Below, in pieces: positions 51,419 through 60,592 of a DNA stretch of 64,000 bases. The notes beneath the pieces are model-generated. The model had not been told where the DNA came from and did no database searches. It saw nothing but the letters and a program-made list of their open reading frames with translations. Position numbers and translations under genes: made by a program. Numbering within the stretch: the first letter of the stretch is position 1; every line of letters begins with the position of its first letter. This stretch comes from Paenibacillus alba (GTDB lineage Bacteria; Bacillota; Bacilli; Paenibacillales; NBRC-103111): the NCBI RefSeq assembly GCF_013204855.1, contig NZ_JABMKZ010000013.1:62001-126000 (forward strand), written 5' to 3'.

Positions 51419-53165
51419 AACGAAAATTGTCTGTACCATTGGACCTGCAAGCGAATCACAAGAGAACTTGAAAAAACTTCTAGAAGCGGGAATGAACGTT
51501 GCCCGTCTTAACTTCTCCCACGGAGATTTTGAGGAGCACGGCGCACGTATCCGCAACCTTCGCGCAGCATCCGCTGAGACAGGCAAAATAGCTGCTATTC
51601 TGCTTGATACCAAAGGACCGGAAATTCGCACAGGCAAATTAAAAGAAGAACCGATTGAGCTTGTTCAGGACAAGCACATCATTCTGACAACGGAAGAAAT
51701 TCTAGGCGATGCAGACCGTATCTCCGTGACGTACTCCGATCTGCCGCGTGATGTAGCTGTTGGATCAACCATCCTGATCGACGATGGTTTGATTGGTCTT
51801 ACGGTTGTTGATATTCGTGGAACAGAAATCGAATGCCGCATCGTGAATGGCGGAACGATCAAGAGTAAAAAAGGCGTAAACGTACCAGGCGTGAAAATCA
51901 GCCTTCCGGGCATTACCGAAAAAGATGCCAACGATATCGTATTCGGTATTGAACAAGGCGTTGATTTCATTGCCGCTTCTTTCGTTCGTAAAGCAAGCGA
52001 TGTTATGGAAATTCGTGAATTGCTCGAGAAGCACAACGCATCCCACATTCAAATCATTAGTAAAATCGAAAACCAAGAAGGCGTTGATAACTTAGACGAA
52101 ATTCTTGAAGTTTCCGATGGTCTGATGGTTGCCCGTGGAGATCTGGGTGTTGAAATCCCGGCGGAAGATGTTCCGGTTGTGCAAAAACAAATGATTAAAA
52201 AATGTAATATCGTAGGTAAACCGGTTATCACGGCAACGATGATGCTGGATTCCATGCAGCGCAACCCGCGTCCAACTCGCGCAGAAGCGAGTGACGTAGC
52301 GAATGCTGTATTTGATGGCACAGATGCTGTTATGTTGTCCGGTGAGACAGCCGCGGGGAAATACCCGGTTGAATCCGTCCAAACGATGGCTCGTATTGCT
52401 GAGCGTGCGGAAGCCGCTTTGGAATACAAAGAAATTTTCCTTCGCCAAGCGCAAGCACAGCAAGTGACTGTGACAGAAGCGATTTCTCAAGCGGTTGCGA
52501 ACTCAGCTCTGGAGCTTGGTGCCAAAGCGATTCTGACAGCAACGGAAAGTGGATATACAGCTCGTATGGTATCCAAATACCGTCCAAAATCACCAATCAT
52601 CGCCGTTACGCCTAGCGATCAAGTGATTCGCCGTTTATCCCTTGTATGGGGTGTTATTCCAGTGAAGGGAATTCCAGCGAAAACAACGGACGAGCTGTTC
52701 AACCTTGCGGTAGACAGCAGTATCAAAACAGGACTTGTATCACTTGGTGACATCGTCGTTATTACAGCTGGCGTACCGGTAGGCCGCTCTGGAACTACGA
52801 ACTTGATCAAGGTTCATCATGTTGGCGAGATGATTGCCAAAGGTACGGGTATCGGGATGCAAACAGCTACAGGTATCGTAGTTACGGCTCGTACACCGGA
52901 AGAAGCCAATGAGAAAATGGTCGATGGTGCTGTTCTTGTAACAGTCTCAACAGATAAGGAATATATGCCTGCTGTGCAAAGAGCTTCCGCTCTAATTACG
53001 GAAGTTGGCGGCATTACTTCCCATGCGGCAGTAGTTGCGCTAAGCCTTGGCATCCCTGTTATTGTAGGCGTTGAGAACGCAGTGGAAATTATCAAAGACG
53101 GTACAGAAGTTTCGATCTATCCGGAAGTTGGCGTTATTTACTCCGGTCAAGCGAGCGTACTGTAG
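51411..53165 (+). CDS. pyk: Pyruvate kinase
   Basis: Final glycolytic enzyme, making pyruvate and ATP from phosphoenolpyruvate and ADP. It has 584 residues, as in Bacillus: the catalytic barrel (1-475; [71 protein letters not shown]) plus the extra C-terminal PEP-utiliser-like domain ([21 protein letters not shown]) found in Bacillus and Staphylococcus enzymes. The ATG 51411 has CAGGAGGG upstream and overlaps accA. The usual pfkA gene between accA and pyk is absent. A strong terminator follows. Confidence 0.97.
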   Translation: MRKTKIVCTIGPASESQENLKKLLEAGMNVARLNFSHGDFEEHGARIRNLRAASAETGKIAAILLDTKGPEIRTGKLKEEPIELVQDKHIILTTEEILGDADRISVTYSDLPRDVAVGSTILIDDGLIGLTVVDIRGTEIECRIVNGGTIKSKKGVNVPGVKISLPGITEKDANDIVFGIEQGVDFIAASFVRKASDVMEIRELLEKHNASHIQIISKIENQEGVDNLDEILEVSDGLMVARGDLGVEIPAEDVPVVQKQMIKKCNIVGKPVITATMMLDSMQRNPRPTRAEASDVANAVFDGTDAVMLSGETAAGKYPVESVQTMARIAERAEAALEYKEIFLRQAQAQQVTVTEAISQAVANSALELGAKAILTATESGYTARMVSKYRPKSPIIAVTPSDQVIRRLSLVWGVIPVKGIPAKTTDELFNLAVDSSIKTGLVSLGDIVVITAGVPVGRSGTTNLIKVHHVGEMIAKGTGIGMQTATGIVVTARTPEEANEKMVDGAVLVTVSTDKEYMPAVQRASALITEVGGITSHAAVVALSLGIPVIVGVENAVEIIKDGTEVSIYPEVGVIYSGQASVL

Positions 53166-53173
53166 GACATAGC

Positions 53174-53215
53174 AAAGAGTGAAGCGAGAGTAATCTGCGC
53201 TTCACTCTTTTTTTT
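53174..53215 (+). terminator. Rho-independent terminator after pyk
   Basis: Arms AAAGAGTGAAGCG (53174-53186) and CGCTTCACTCTTT (from 53198) with an 11-base loop, followed by a run of eight Ts. Confidence 0.92.
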
Positions 53216-53223
53216 GACGTCAA

Positions 53224-53403
53224 GGGAACTACATTCCCTTATTTGTGATCAAAACAGCCGTTTCTCTACTCAGACGGAACTAGGGTACACTAAATTCTCT
53301 AAATTGCGGGAATTTCCTCCTAGATAGGCGAAATAAGGGATCGTACTTCCCTTTCAGCTGCAAATATCGGATTCTGAGTCGATTAGCGGATCGTCGTTCC
53401 TTT
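53224..53403. repeat. Three related GGGA..TTCCCT intergenic palindromes
   Basis: Motifs GGGAACTACATTCCCTTA (53224), AGGGATCGTACTTCCCTT (53336) and CGGATCGTCGTTCCTTT (from about 53387) lie in the gap between pyk and the ger operon. They share the layout of a GGGA-like start, a short CTAC/CGTAC centre and a TTCCCT-like end. A weaker GCGGGAATTTCC lies between. No gene was seen in 53216-53425. Confidence 0.55.
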
Positions 53404-53425
53404 TCGAAAGGGGATTAACCAGAAC

Positions 53426-54526
53426 TTAGGTCAGTTCAGCCTTTTTTTTGCGAACCCGAAACCAGAGATAAAGCAGCAAGCAAAGAGGGAGCGTATATTC
53501 AATGCCAAATGCGCACTTGGTGAGCCATTTGCCCATGAAGGTGTTCTGATTGAAGGTTGGCATGAATAGAAAGGTGCCGATGGCCAGCAGCAGCCAAAGT
53601 ACTCGCAGGGGATTGCGATGATCCTGTTTGCCCAGCAGCCAGCTAATACAGAATGTGCAGGCATAGAAAGTGGGGATCCAGGACAACGAGAACATGAATA
53701 AATAAAAGGAAATAAATACGACTTCGATCCTTTCGATAAATTTGAACTCAATGTTTTTGAGCACATTGACGACGGGCTCATTATATCCCTTGATTTCATT
53801 TGGGCTGAAATAAACGAAACAGATAAGCGTCATCAGCAGAAAAGCAAGCATCGACATTGTATTGGAGAGGATTACACCCATAGCCGCCTGTCGTTTATGC
53901 AGAAGAAACGGATACAAGATCAAAGTGACGCCAATTCCGGAAAAGGAGAGCAAGGCTGCTTCAGCAGCGCTGAAAACAGGCAGCCAGCCTTCTTTGAGAA
54001 CAGGGAGTAAATAAAGCCACTGAGCGTCGTTAAGCGGCAATATATAAGCAAACGGAATCCATAAGGAAATGAAAAAAACAAGCTCCGCGTAACGTCCGAT
54101 AATACGAAGCCCATTACGAGCGATGGTATAGGTGGGAATCAGCAGCAAAAGCATAATGAGAGGTGAGGAGGTTTGCGGCAGGAGCCATTGTTTGACATAA
54201 AGAATTGTTCTCGTGATGCCGATGTACCCATAGAAAAAGAAATAAAGACCTATCAGTACAGCGGCCACTGTCCCGACCCAGCGGCCACAATAATGCGCTA
54301 ACAAATCTAAAAGGGTTCCATCTGGATATTTTTTCATCACTTGAACGATGATTAAACTCGCCGTCAAATTAAGTATCCATACGAGCAGAATCCCCATCCA
54401 GCCGTCCGTTCCCGCGCTCTGTGCCAGATTCATCGGAAGGGCCAGCAGGCCAACGCTCAATTGAACGCCGGATTGGATACAAATAAATTGCATAAGCGTT
54501 ATCTCGTTATAGGCATATTTTTTCAC
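53426..54526 (-). CDS. Spore germination permease GerB-type (second copy)
   Basis: Inner-spore-membrane protein of the GerAB amino-acid-permease-like family, 366 residues with about ten TM segments. Landmarks: LALPMNLAQSAGTDGWMG, YPDGTLLDLLAHY, SLWIPFAYILPL, LILYPFLLHKRQAAMG, CFVYFSPNEIKGYNEPVVNVLK (shown in part). GerB subunits bind the germinant in nutrient receptors. Start is GTG 54526 with AAAGGGA upstream. It is the last gene of the ger operon and a close paralogue of the copy at 56837-57937. Confidence 0.9.
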   Translation of the reverse strand: MKKYAYNEITLMQFICIQSGVQLSVGLLALPMNLAQSAGTDGWMGILLVWILNLTASLIIVQVMKKYPDGTLLDLLAHYCGRWVGTVAAVLIGLYFFFYGYIGITRTILYVKQWLLPQTSSPLIMLLLLIPTYTIARNGLRIIGRYAELVFFISLWIPFAYILPLNDAQWLYLLPVLKEGWLPVFSAAEAALLSFSGIGVTLILYPFLLHKRQAAMGVILSNTMSMLAFLLMTLICFVYFSPNEIKGYNEPVVNVLKNIEFKFIERIEVVFISFYLFMFSLSWIPTFYACTFCISWLLGKQDHRNPLRVLWLLLAIGTFLFMPTFNQNTFMGKWLTKCAFGIEYTLPLCLLLYLWFRVRKKKAELT

Positions 54527-54560
54527 ATTGCGTCCCTTTCATGTCCAACTGGCAGCTGCC

Positions 54561-55688
54561 TTATTTGATAGGTCCCATTGCGTCGATCGTCGTTTTGATC
54601 GTAACCCGAATGTCAGCGTTAGCTAGGGCTTTGCCCCAATCCTTCTTGACTGCCTTATATTCGTCATATTCAAATGCTCTTGCATGCAGCCCAAGCCCGA
54701 TTGGATCAATCGCTTGCTGCTGAATTTTCTTGATGAGGCTCTCGAATTGCTTCTTCATTTGCTCGCTAATCTTCTGTTCGAGCTCCGTAGAATTGTTTTC
54801 GATATCGTGGGGAAAAAGCATTTCGTAAAGACTTATTTTCATTTTGATATCAATATCGAAGCGGAATTTGCCTGCGTTGGTAGAGGTTATTGTTTTTGTT
54901 CTTGTTCTCGTTTGATCGGTGGAGAAGGTCACTTTATCGGTTTCGAACGGACTGTGCTTGGCTTTTCCGGGAATGGAAAGCGTAATGCTGGCCGATTTTT
55001 TTACTTTGTTTTGTAAAATGCGCAGGAGCACCGTTTCTTCCGCATTCAGGGAAGCGACATATTTACCTTTGTGATTGAGGAGAGCCGTCCCATTAAGCCT
55101 AATTTTCTTCTTGGAGTCCAAACCAACTTCGGAGATGGCAGGTGTCAAGCCCAGCTCATAAATTTGCCGATGCAGCTCCTGAAGATTGGTATTGACTGTT
55201 TCTGATTTGCTGCTTTTGGTATCCACCATGCTGCGCAGCAGAATAGGCAGCAGCGGCTGATCTTTAGGATTCAGATAGATGATCTCATCCAGCGGTCCGT
55301 CGAACATAATGACGCGGTCAGATACGGTATTCTTGGAGTCACGGAAAATGACATCCATCATCTGAAACCAATCCTCGTGCTGAACCATCCGTTTGCTGAC
55401 GAGGAATACTTGATAGTTCCTGCCGGAGAAAACACCTGCTGAATGAGCATCTTGCTCAGCTCTGGACTGGCGCATTGTCTGTGCGCGCGCGTACGTTTCC
55501 TGCGTTTTCTTCTTGGCGCTTTTGTTGAAAACAGGAAATGTCGAGTACATGATCGGCTCATTGTCTGCTCCAAGATCCAGGCCAAGTGTCAGAGGGATCG
55601 AAGCGTCTTCCATATCCAGCCGATCGGCACAACCGGGTAAAATAGTTGATAAACAAGCAAAAATCAGGATGGTAAGCAGCCGTTTCAT
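54561..55688 (-). CDS. Spore germination lipoprotein GerC-type (second copy)
   Basis: A 375-residue Ger(x)C lipoprotein. Signal peptide with lipobox ILPGC, lipidated Cys at residue 20, followed by the family motif DRLDMEDASIPL. The C-terminal domain has DPIGLGLHARAFEYDEY and ends TTIDAMGPIK. It sits on the outer face of the inner spore membrane with the A and B subunits. It aligns along its whole length with the preceding gene product (shared DRLD, VSKR, DGPL, LLR.MVDTKS, IDPIGLG), so they arose by duplication. ACGGAGGT precedes the ATG. Confidence 0.9.
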   Translation of the reverse strand: MKRLLTILIFACLSTILPGCADRLDMEDASIPLTLGLDLGADNEPIMYSTFPVFNKSAKKKTQETYARAQTMRQSRAEQDAHSAGVFSGRNYQVFLVSKRMVQHEDWFQMMDVIFRDSKNTVSDRVIMFDGPLDEIIYLNPKDQPLLPILLRSMVDTKSSKSETVNTNLQELHRQIYELGLTPAISEVGLDSKKKIRLNGTALLNHKGKYVASLNAEETVLLRILQNKVKKSASITLSIPGKAKHSPFETDKVTFSTDQTRTRTKTITSTNAGKFRFDIDIKMKISLYEMLFPHDIENNSTELEQKISEQMKKQFESLIKKIQQQAIDPIGLGLHARAFEYDEYKAVKKDWGKALANADIRVTIKTTIDAMGPIK

Positions 55689-55724
55689 TAAAGGGGTAAC
55701 CTCCGTTTCACTCGTCCTTCGAAC

Positions 55725-56840
55725 TCACTTGATGGTCCCCATCTCTTCCATATTCACCTTGACAGAGACGTTGATGTTTGCCTGTGACAATGTTTGCCCC
55801 CAGTGTTCCTCGACTTTTTTATATGGCTTATAAGTGAATGCTTGCGCATGAATTCCTAAACCTATCGGATCAATACGTTTGGATTGGATTTTATGGATAA
55901 GCTGCTCGAATTGCTTTTTTAACTGTTCTGCTATCGCCTTCTCCAGCTCGGTGGTTTTATTGTCCATATCGTAAGGAAAGAGCCGTTCCGTCAATGCAAC
56001 AGACAGGTGTACAGCCAAATCGAACTGAAAAGTATCCTGCTGAAAAGAAGTTTTGATTTTGGTTTTTGTTTTATTCGTGCTAAAGCTTAATTTATCTGTA
56101 TTGAGCGGCCCCCTTTTGCGTTGTCCCGGAATGGCGAGCGTTAGGCTGACTGCATTTTTGGCTTTATTTTGCAAGATTTGCAGTAGAATCGTCTCTTGCG
56201 CATTGAGCGAATCGACATAACGTCCCTGATGATCCAGTAAGGCCGTCCCGCTTAATTTAATTTCACGATCTAGGCGAATTTCAGCCATGTAGGGAGTCCT
56301 CCCATTTTCCAAACGCAGTCGATGCATATCTTGAAAAGTTGTTTTTACGGTTTCTGATCTCCCGCTTTTCGTATCGACCATACCTCGAAGGAGCAAGGGG
56401 AGGAAGGGCTGATCCTTTTGATTCGAAAAAACGACGTCCGAGAGCGGCCCATCATACATAATCATCCGGCAAGTGATAGGATTCTTCGCATCTCGGGAGA
56501 AAACATCCAGGATTCGTTGCCAGTCAGGATGCTCAAGAAGTCGTTTACTGACAAGGAGTACAAGCAGCTTTCTGGCTTGAAAGAGAGTAGGCCAGTAAGC
56601 ATCGGTTTGTTGCCTTGACTCTCGGATCGTCTGTGCGGTAATACCCAGCTCATGCGTTTTCTTCTTCGCATCTTTGCTGAATTCGGGAACCGACACATAA
56701 GTAAGCAGCTTGTTCTTATTATCGAGATCATAGCCCACCAATAGCGGAAATGAGGCATCTTCGAGATCAAGGCGATCACTGCAGCCTGATAAGAGAGCGA
56801 CCATGGAGACGACAATCAGCAGATTGAGCCAACGTTTCAT
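55725..56840 (-). CDS. Spore germination lipoprotein GerC-type (first copy)
   Basis: A 371-residue Ger(x)C lipoprotein with lipobox ALLSGC (Cys 20), DRLDLEDASFPLLVGYD, MVDTKSGRSETVKTTFQDMH (shown in part) and DPIGLGIHAQAFTYKPYK. ATG 56840 is used instead of 56894 since GAGGAAAAAAG lies just before it and the signal peptide starts MKRW. It overlaps the upstream GerB gene by 4 bases (ATGA). Close paralogue of the next gene. Confidence 0.9.
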   Translation of the reverse strand: MKRWLNLLIVVSMVALLSGCSDRLDLEDASFPLLVGYDLDNKNKLLTYVSVPEFSKDAKKKTHELGITAQTIRESRQQTDAYWPTLFQARKLLVLLVSKRLLEHPDWQRILDVFSRDAKNPITCRMIMYDGPLSDVVFSNQKDQPFLPLLLRGMVDTKSGRSETVKTTFQDMHRLRLENGRTPYMAEIRLDREIKLSGTALLDHQGRYVDSLNAQETILLQILQNKAKNAVSLTLAIPGQRKRGPLNTDKLSFSTNKTKTKIKTSFQQDTFQFDLAVHLSVALTERLFPYDMDNKTTELEKAIAEQLKKQFEQLIHKIQSKRIDPIGLGIHAQAFTYKPYKKVEEHWGQTLSQANINVSVKVNMEEMGTIK

Positions 56841-57937
56841 ACTTTTTTCCTCTGGAGCAGCCGATTCTGCAGGAAGATCCACATCAGAAGACATATCGGA
56901 ATGATGTATTCGATGAGGATACCTGCCCGAAGGAAGAAACGTTCCATCCTTTCATTTTGATGTAAAGAGGGTATGAAGAAGAACGATCCTACGGCAAGTA
57001 AAAGACAAAGGACACGTACGTGGTTGCGTTCAGATTTCGTCCCTCTCAGCCAATTGGTGCAATAGGAGCATAGATACAGAGTGGGAATCCATCCAAGAGA
57101 GAATATCAATAGGTAGAAAGCGATAAAGATGACTTCAATCCTTTCTATGAATTTGAATTCTATAATTTTCAAAACATTGATGGCTGGCTCGTTGTAGAAT
57201 TGAATTTCTTCCGGACTGAAATATACATAGCAGACGATGGTTACGAATAGGTGAGCGAGCAGCGTAAGCGTATTGGAGAGCGTCATAGCCATCGAAGCTT
57301 GCCGCTTATTTTGTAAAAAAGGATACAAAATAAATGTGGTTACGAAGCCCAGAAAACAATAAAGCGAGTATGGAACACCAGCGCCAATAGGCTTCCAGCC
57401 TTCCCCCGCCAAGGGAAGTAAATGAAGCCAGTGCGATTCCTTCAGCGGGAGTAAATAGATGAGTGGAATCCACAACGAGAGAAGGGTTACAAGCTCCGCG
57501 TATCTCCCTATGATTCGAATTCCCGAAGTAGAGACGATATAGGTAGGAATCAGCAGAAGCAGGATAATCATATAAGCTGACGTTTGCGGCAAAAGCCATT
57601 CCTTTGTAATCAGCGCTGTTCGGATGAGACAGCTGTACCCGAAATAAAAGAGATAGAGCAGAAGCAATACAGCCGCAGCACGCCCGACCCACTTGCCTCC
57701 ATATTTCGTTAACAGATCTAGCAAAGTGCCCTCCGGGTACTTGCTCATAATTTTAATGACGATCAGGCTTGCCGCTATCGTAATCAACCAACCGATGATC
57801 AGCGATATCCATCCGTCCGTCCCTGCATTCTCCGCTAATATTCGCGGAAGCGCCAAAAAGAAGACGCTCACCTGCAAGCCAGAATTGATGAGAATGTATT
57901 GTAGGCTGGTGATATTATGCCGTGAAAATTCACTCAT
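56837..57937 (-). CDS. Spore germination permease GerB-type (first copy)
   Basis: A 366-residue GerAB-type protein with about ten TM segments: LALPRILAENAGTDGWIS, YPEGTLLDLLTKY, SLWIPLIYLLPL, FILYPFLQNKRQASM, CYVYFSPEEIQFYNEP. It should form the germinant receptor with the GerA subunit encoded just upstream, whose stop it overlaps by 4 bases, and with GerC downstream. Confidence 0.92.
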   Translation of the reverse strand: MSEFSRHNITSLQYILINSGLQVSVFFLALPRILAENAGTDGWISLIIGWLITIAASLIVIKIMSKYPEGTLLDLLTKYGGKWVGRAAAVLLLLYLFYFGYSCLIRTALITKEWLLPQTSAYMIILLLLIPTYIVSTSGIRIIGRYAELVTLLSLWIPLIYLLPLKESHWLHLLPLAGEGWKPIGAGVPYSLYCFLGFVTTFILYPFLQNKRQASMAMTLSNTLTLLAHLFVTIVCYVYFSPEEIQFYNEPAINVLKIIEFKFIERIEVIFIAFYLLIFSLGWIPTLYLCSYCTNWLRGTKSERNHVRVLCLLLAVGSFFFIPSLHQNERMERFFLRAGILIEYIIPICLLMWIFLQNRLLQRKKV

Positions 57938-59478
57938 TCCGCGTCACCCTCTGGACGATTATCGCCTTGCCTTTGCATTTGAATCGGCCTTGCGGACAAA
58001 GGCCGCTTGCGCATTTTCCAAATGGGCAGCCGAACGAAAGCATCTTTCCAATCCGCAAAACGCATTGGAGCAAGCGGTGTGCTGTAAGGCGTCCCCAGCG
58101 ATTCCAGCGAAATCAAATGCCCAATCATCGTCATCATGCCGATGATGATGCCAACAAAGCCGAACATCGCCGCCGCAATCATCATGGCGAAGCGGATCAG
58201 CCGAATTGCCGCCACCATATCGTAATTGGGCAGGATGAAAGAGGCGATCGCTGTGAAAGCCACGACAATTACCATGATATTGTTGATGAGTCCCGCTTGC
58301 ACAATCGCTTGTCCAATGACAATACCGCCTACAATTCCAACGGTTTGCCCTACTGGAGCAGGTAAGCGTACGCCTGCTTCCCGCATCATTTCAAGTGTAA
58401 TTTCCATAATGACAGCCTCCAAGAACGGAGGAAATGGCACACGTCCTCGGAACTCCCCGATGGTAAGCAGCAGCTTAATTGGAATAATCTCGAAATGGTA
58501 GGAAATGACGGCAATATAAAAGGCCGGCAGAAACGTAGCAATGAGAAAAGCAAACATTCTCAAGAGTCGTATAAATGTAGCAATTGACCAGCGCGTGCTG
58601 TAGTCGTCGATGCTTTGGAAAAATGAAGTGAAGGTAGCAGGTCCAACTAACACGCTGGGCGAACGATCGAGAACAACAACGAATCTTCCTTGCAAGATTT
58701 GTGAAGCGGCTGCATCGGGCCTTTCTGTCAAAATAAATTGCGGGAAAGGGGAATACGGATTATCCTCGATATGTTCGGCTAATTCGCCGGTGTTGATCAC
58801 GGTATCGACATCCAGCCTGCCTAACCGGTCTTCCAATTCCTGAAGTACCTCAGGATGTGCAACGTCCCCCAGATAAAGAATAGATACGACGGTATTTGCC
58901 CTGCTCCCAACGGTTAGTTCCTTGATTTTCAGTTCTCTGTTGGAAATATAACGCCTGATTAAGGCGATGTTTTGCGTACCCGTTTCCACGAACCCTTGGT
59001 GTGCGCCTTTGAGAGAAGCTTCGATGGAAGGGTCTTCAATTGCCCGCTGCGGCCAGCCTTGTGTATCCAGAGCAAAAGCCTCGGACCGTCCGTTCACGAA
59101 TAGCACACTGCGGCCTTGCAGAATAGCATTCTCGATGTGCTTCCAGCTGCTAAATCTCAGAATCTGGCCGATGGATAACCGAAAGCTGCCATCTGCGTCG
59201 GTTACATCTGCATCAAATTGCAGGGGCCGAAGCACATTGTTGTTGATCGAATTTTTATCGACTAGTCCCATCAAATAAACGAGCGCTGCCGGCTCCTGGG
59301 TATGTTTAATCGTAAACTCCCTTATGATGAGATCAGGAGTTTGTGTGAATATATGTTGCAGAGCCGTTAAGTTTTGAAATAAGGAAGCATCTAAGAAATC
59401 GTTAGGCGTTTGGCGCTGCGGCTTTGCTTGTGGAACCGTGCGGTACTTTTTCCTGAAGAACCAACTCGAGTATCGCAT
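57934..59478 (-). CDS. Spore germination receptor subunit GerA-type
   Basis: First gene of the ger operon, 514 residues. A soluble N-terminal region (~30-290: FLDASLFQNLTALQHIF, AALVYLMGLVDKNSI, then the second subdomain with SVLFVNGRSEAFALDTQGWP and FILTERPDAAASQILQGRFVV, given in part) is followed by about five TM segments (~310-470; LPAFYIAVISYHFEIIP, EITLEMMREAGVRLPAPVGQ). ATG 59478 is preferred over 59556: ACGGAG lies 10 bases before it, while 59556 has no ribosome site and lies upstream of a candidate forespore promoter. The subunit opens ion or DPA release after germinant binding. Confidence 0.92.
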   Translation of the reverse strand: MRYSSWFFRKKYRTVPQAKPQRQTPNDFLDASLFQNLTALQHIFTQTPDLIIREFTIKHTQEPAALVYLMGLVDKNSINNNVLRPLQFDADVTDADGSFRLSIGQILRFSSWKHIENAILQGRSVLFVNGRSEAFALDTQGWPQRAIEDPSIEASLKGAHQGFVETGTQNIALIRRYISNRELKIKELTVGSRANTVVSILYLGDVAHPEVLQELEDRLGRLDVDTVINTGELAEHIEDNPYSPFPQFILTERPDAAASQILQGRFVVVLDRSPSVLVGPATFTSFFQSIDDYSTRWSIATFIRLLRMFAFLIATFLPAFYIAVISYHFEIIPIKLLLTIGEFRGRVPFPPFLEAVIMEITLEMMREAGVRLPAPVGQTVGIVGGIVIGQAIVQAGLINNIMVIVVAFTAIASFILPNYDMVAAIRLIRFAMMIAAAMFGFVGIIIGMMTMIGHLISLESLGTPYSTPLAPMRFADWKDAFVRLPIWKMRKRPLSARPIQMQRQGDNRPEGDAE

Positions 59479-59510
59479 AGGTGGATAACTCCGTTCTGTA
59501 CGGTGTTTTT

Positions 59511-59543
59511 GTATATGTTGTTCGATTTTGGTAAAATTATTCA
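59511..59543 (-). promoter_or_regulatory. Weak candidate sigma-G promoter of the ger operon
   Basis: On the minus strand TGAATA (59538-59543) and CATATAC (59511-59517), resembling forespore sigma-G boxes, but with a 20-base spacer that is a little long. Ger receptor operons are normally read by sigma-G, so a promoter here is expected. Confidence 0.3.
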
Positions 59544-59637
59544 AATGTTTTGCCATATCGGGGGGAAGACTGATAATGGGGTACGCTGTGCTATAATAAT
59601 GACATAACACGTTTATCACTGGAGGTTTGCAGCTTAC

Positions 59638-60129
59638 ATGACTCAGGAGAAGTGGCATCACACCCAAGTTCGTGTGCGATATGCAGAGACCGATCAAATG
59701 GGCGTTGTGTATCATGCGAACTACTTGACATGGTTTGAAATTGGACGAACAGAGCTCATTCGGGGGCTAGGCTATCCTTATCGCAAAATCGAGGACAAAG
59801 GGCTTTTGCTGCCCGTTGTTGAAGCAGAGGTTAAGTTCAAAAAGCCGGCACGCTACGATGATCTGGTCAGTGTATATACACGGGTGATTGAAATGAGCAG
59901 TGTCCGGCTTCAATTTGCATACGAAGTACGCAAAGTGCAAGAGGAGTTGCAAGATGAGGAATTGGCGACATCTTCTTCAGCTGGTTTTTCTGGTTTTACA
60001 ACAGAAGCGATGGGGGAATTGCTTGTAACTGGAACAACCAAACACGTTTGGGTGAATCCTTCTTGGAAGCCAGTACGTATAGAGAAGGAAGCGCCAGAAT
60101 TATGGCAGCTGCTTTCCCAGTATTCTTAA
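59638..60129 (+). CDS. Acyl-CoA thioesterase, YbgC/4HBT hotdog family
   Basis: A 163-residue hotdog-fold thioesterase. The family signature is RYAETDQMGVVYHANYLTWFE with the catalytic Asp of DQMG, followed by RTELIRGLGYPYRKIE and VEAEVKFKKPARYDDLV. It hydrolyses short or medium acyl-CoAs; the natural substrate is not known. It has an internal insert (EVRKVQEELQDEELATSSS) that makes it longer than the ~135-residue norm. TGGAGG precedes ATG 59638. fxsA starts 14 bases after its stop. Confidence 0.9.
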   Translation: MTQEKWHHTQVRVRYAETDQMGVVYHANYLTWFEIGRTELIRGLGYPYRKIEDKGLLLPVVEAEVKFKKPARYDDLVSVYTRVIEMSSVRLQFAYEVRKVQEELQDEELATSSSAGFSGFTTEAMGELLVTGTTKHVWVNPSWKPVRIEKEAPELWQLLSQYS

Positions 60130-60143
60130 AAGGGGCTGAACGC

Positions 60144-60539
60144 ATGTTACGGATTATGATTGCTATTTTTATACTTGTACCTGCCATAGAAATCACACTG
60201 CTTATCACGCTGGGTCATTATATCGGCGGTTGGACGACTTTTGCGCTTATCCTGTTAAGCGGCTTTCTAGGTGTCTATTTTGCCAAAAGAGAAGGACGCA
60301 AAGTGTTGGAATATGCCAAGTTTGAATGGTCGCAAGGCCAATTGCCTGCACAGCATCTGCTGGATGGCATTTGTATATTCATCGGTGGCATTTTGTTGAT
60401 TACGCCAGGCTTTATTACGGATATCTTCGGATTCCTGCTCGTTTTCCCGTATACCCGACCTATTTTTAAGGTCATGCTGCTCGCCATCATTCAGAAGCAA
60501 ATCGGCAGAGGCCGAATGCGTTTTATTAACCGCCGATAA
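60144..60539 (+). CDS. fxsA: FxsA family membrane protein
   Basis: A 131-residue membrane protein matching FxsA (YtzA in Bacillus): ILVPAIEITLLITLGHYIGGW, then FLGVYFAKREGRKVL and GGILLITPGFITDIFGFLL, with three to four TM segments and a basic tail. The E. coli protein affects phage T7 exclusion when overproduced; its normal role is unknown. ATG 60144 follows AAAAGGGG. In Bacillus it also lies beside ytvI downstream of pyk. Confidence 0.9.
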   Translation: MLRIMIAIFILVPAIEITLLITLGHYIGGWTTFALILLSGFLGVYFAKREGRKVLEYAKFEWSQGQLPAQHLLDGICIFIGGILLITPGFITDIFGFLLVFPYTRPIFKVMLLAIIQKQIGRGRMRFINRR

Positions 60540-60551
60540 TCGCCAAAATAA

Positions 60552-60592
60552 AAAGGCTCGATGTCCGCCTATTCAGGAGGAGTCGAGCCTTT
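60552..60592. terminator. Bidirectional terminator between fxsA and ytvI
   Basis: Arms AAAGGCTCGA (60552-60561) and TCGAGCCTTT (60583-60592), perfect 10 bp with A-rich and T-rich ends, between convergent genes. It overlaps the end of the ytvI coding frame. Confidence 0.8.

Noticed and set aside
59479..59715. Longer N-terminus for the GerA-type subunit (starts at 59556 or 59715)
   Set aside because: No ribosome site before those codons; 59715 would overlap the divergent thioesterase gene. A site does precede 59478.
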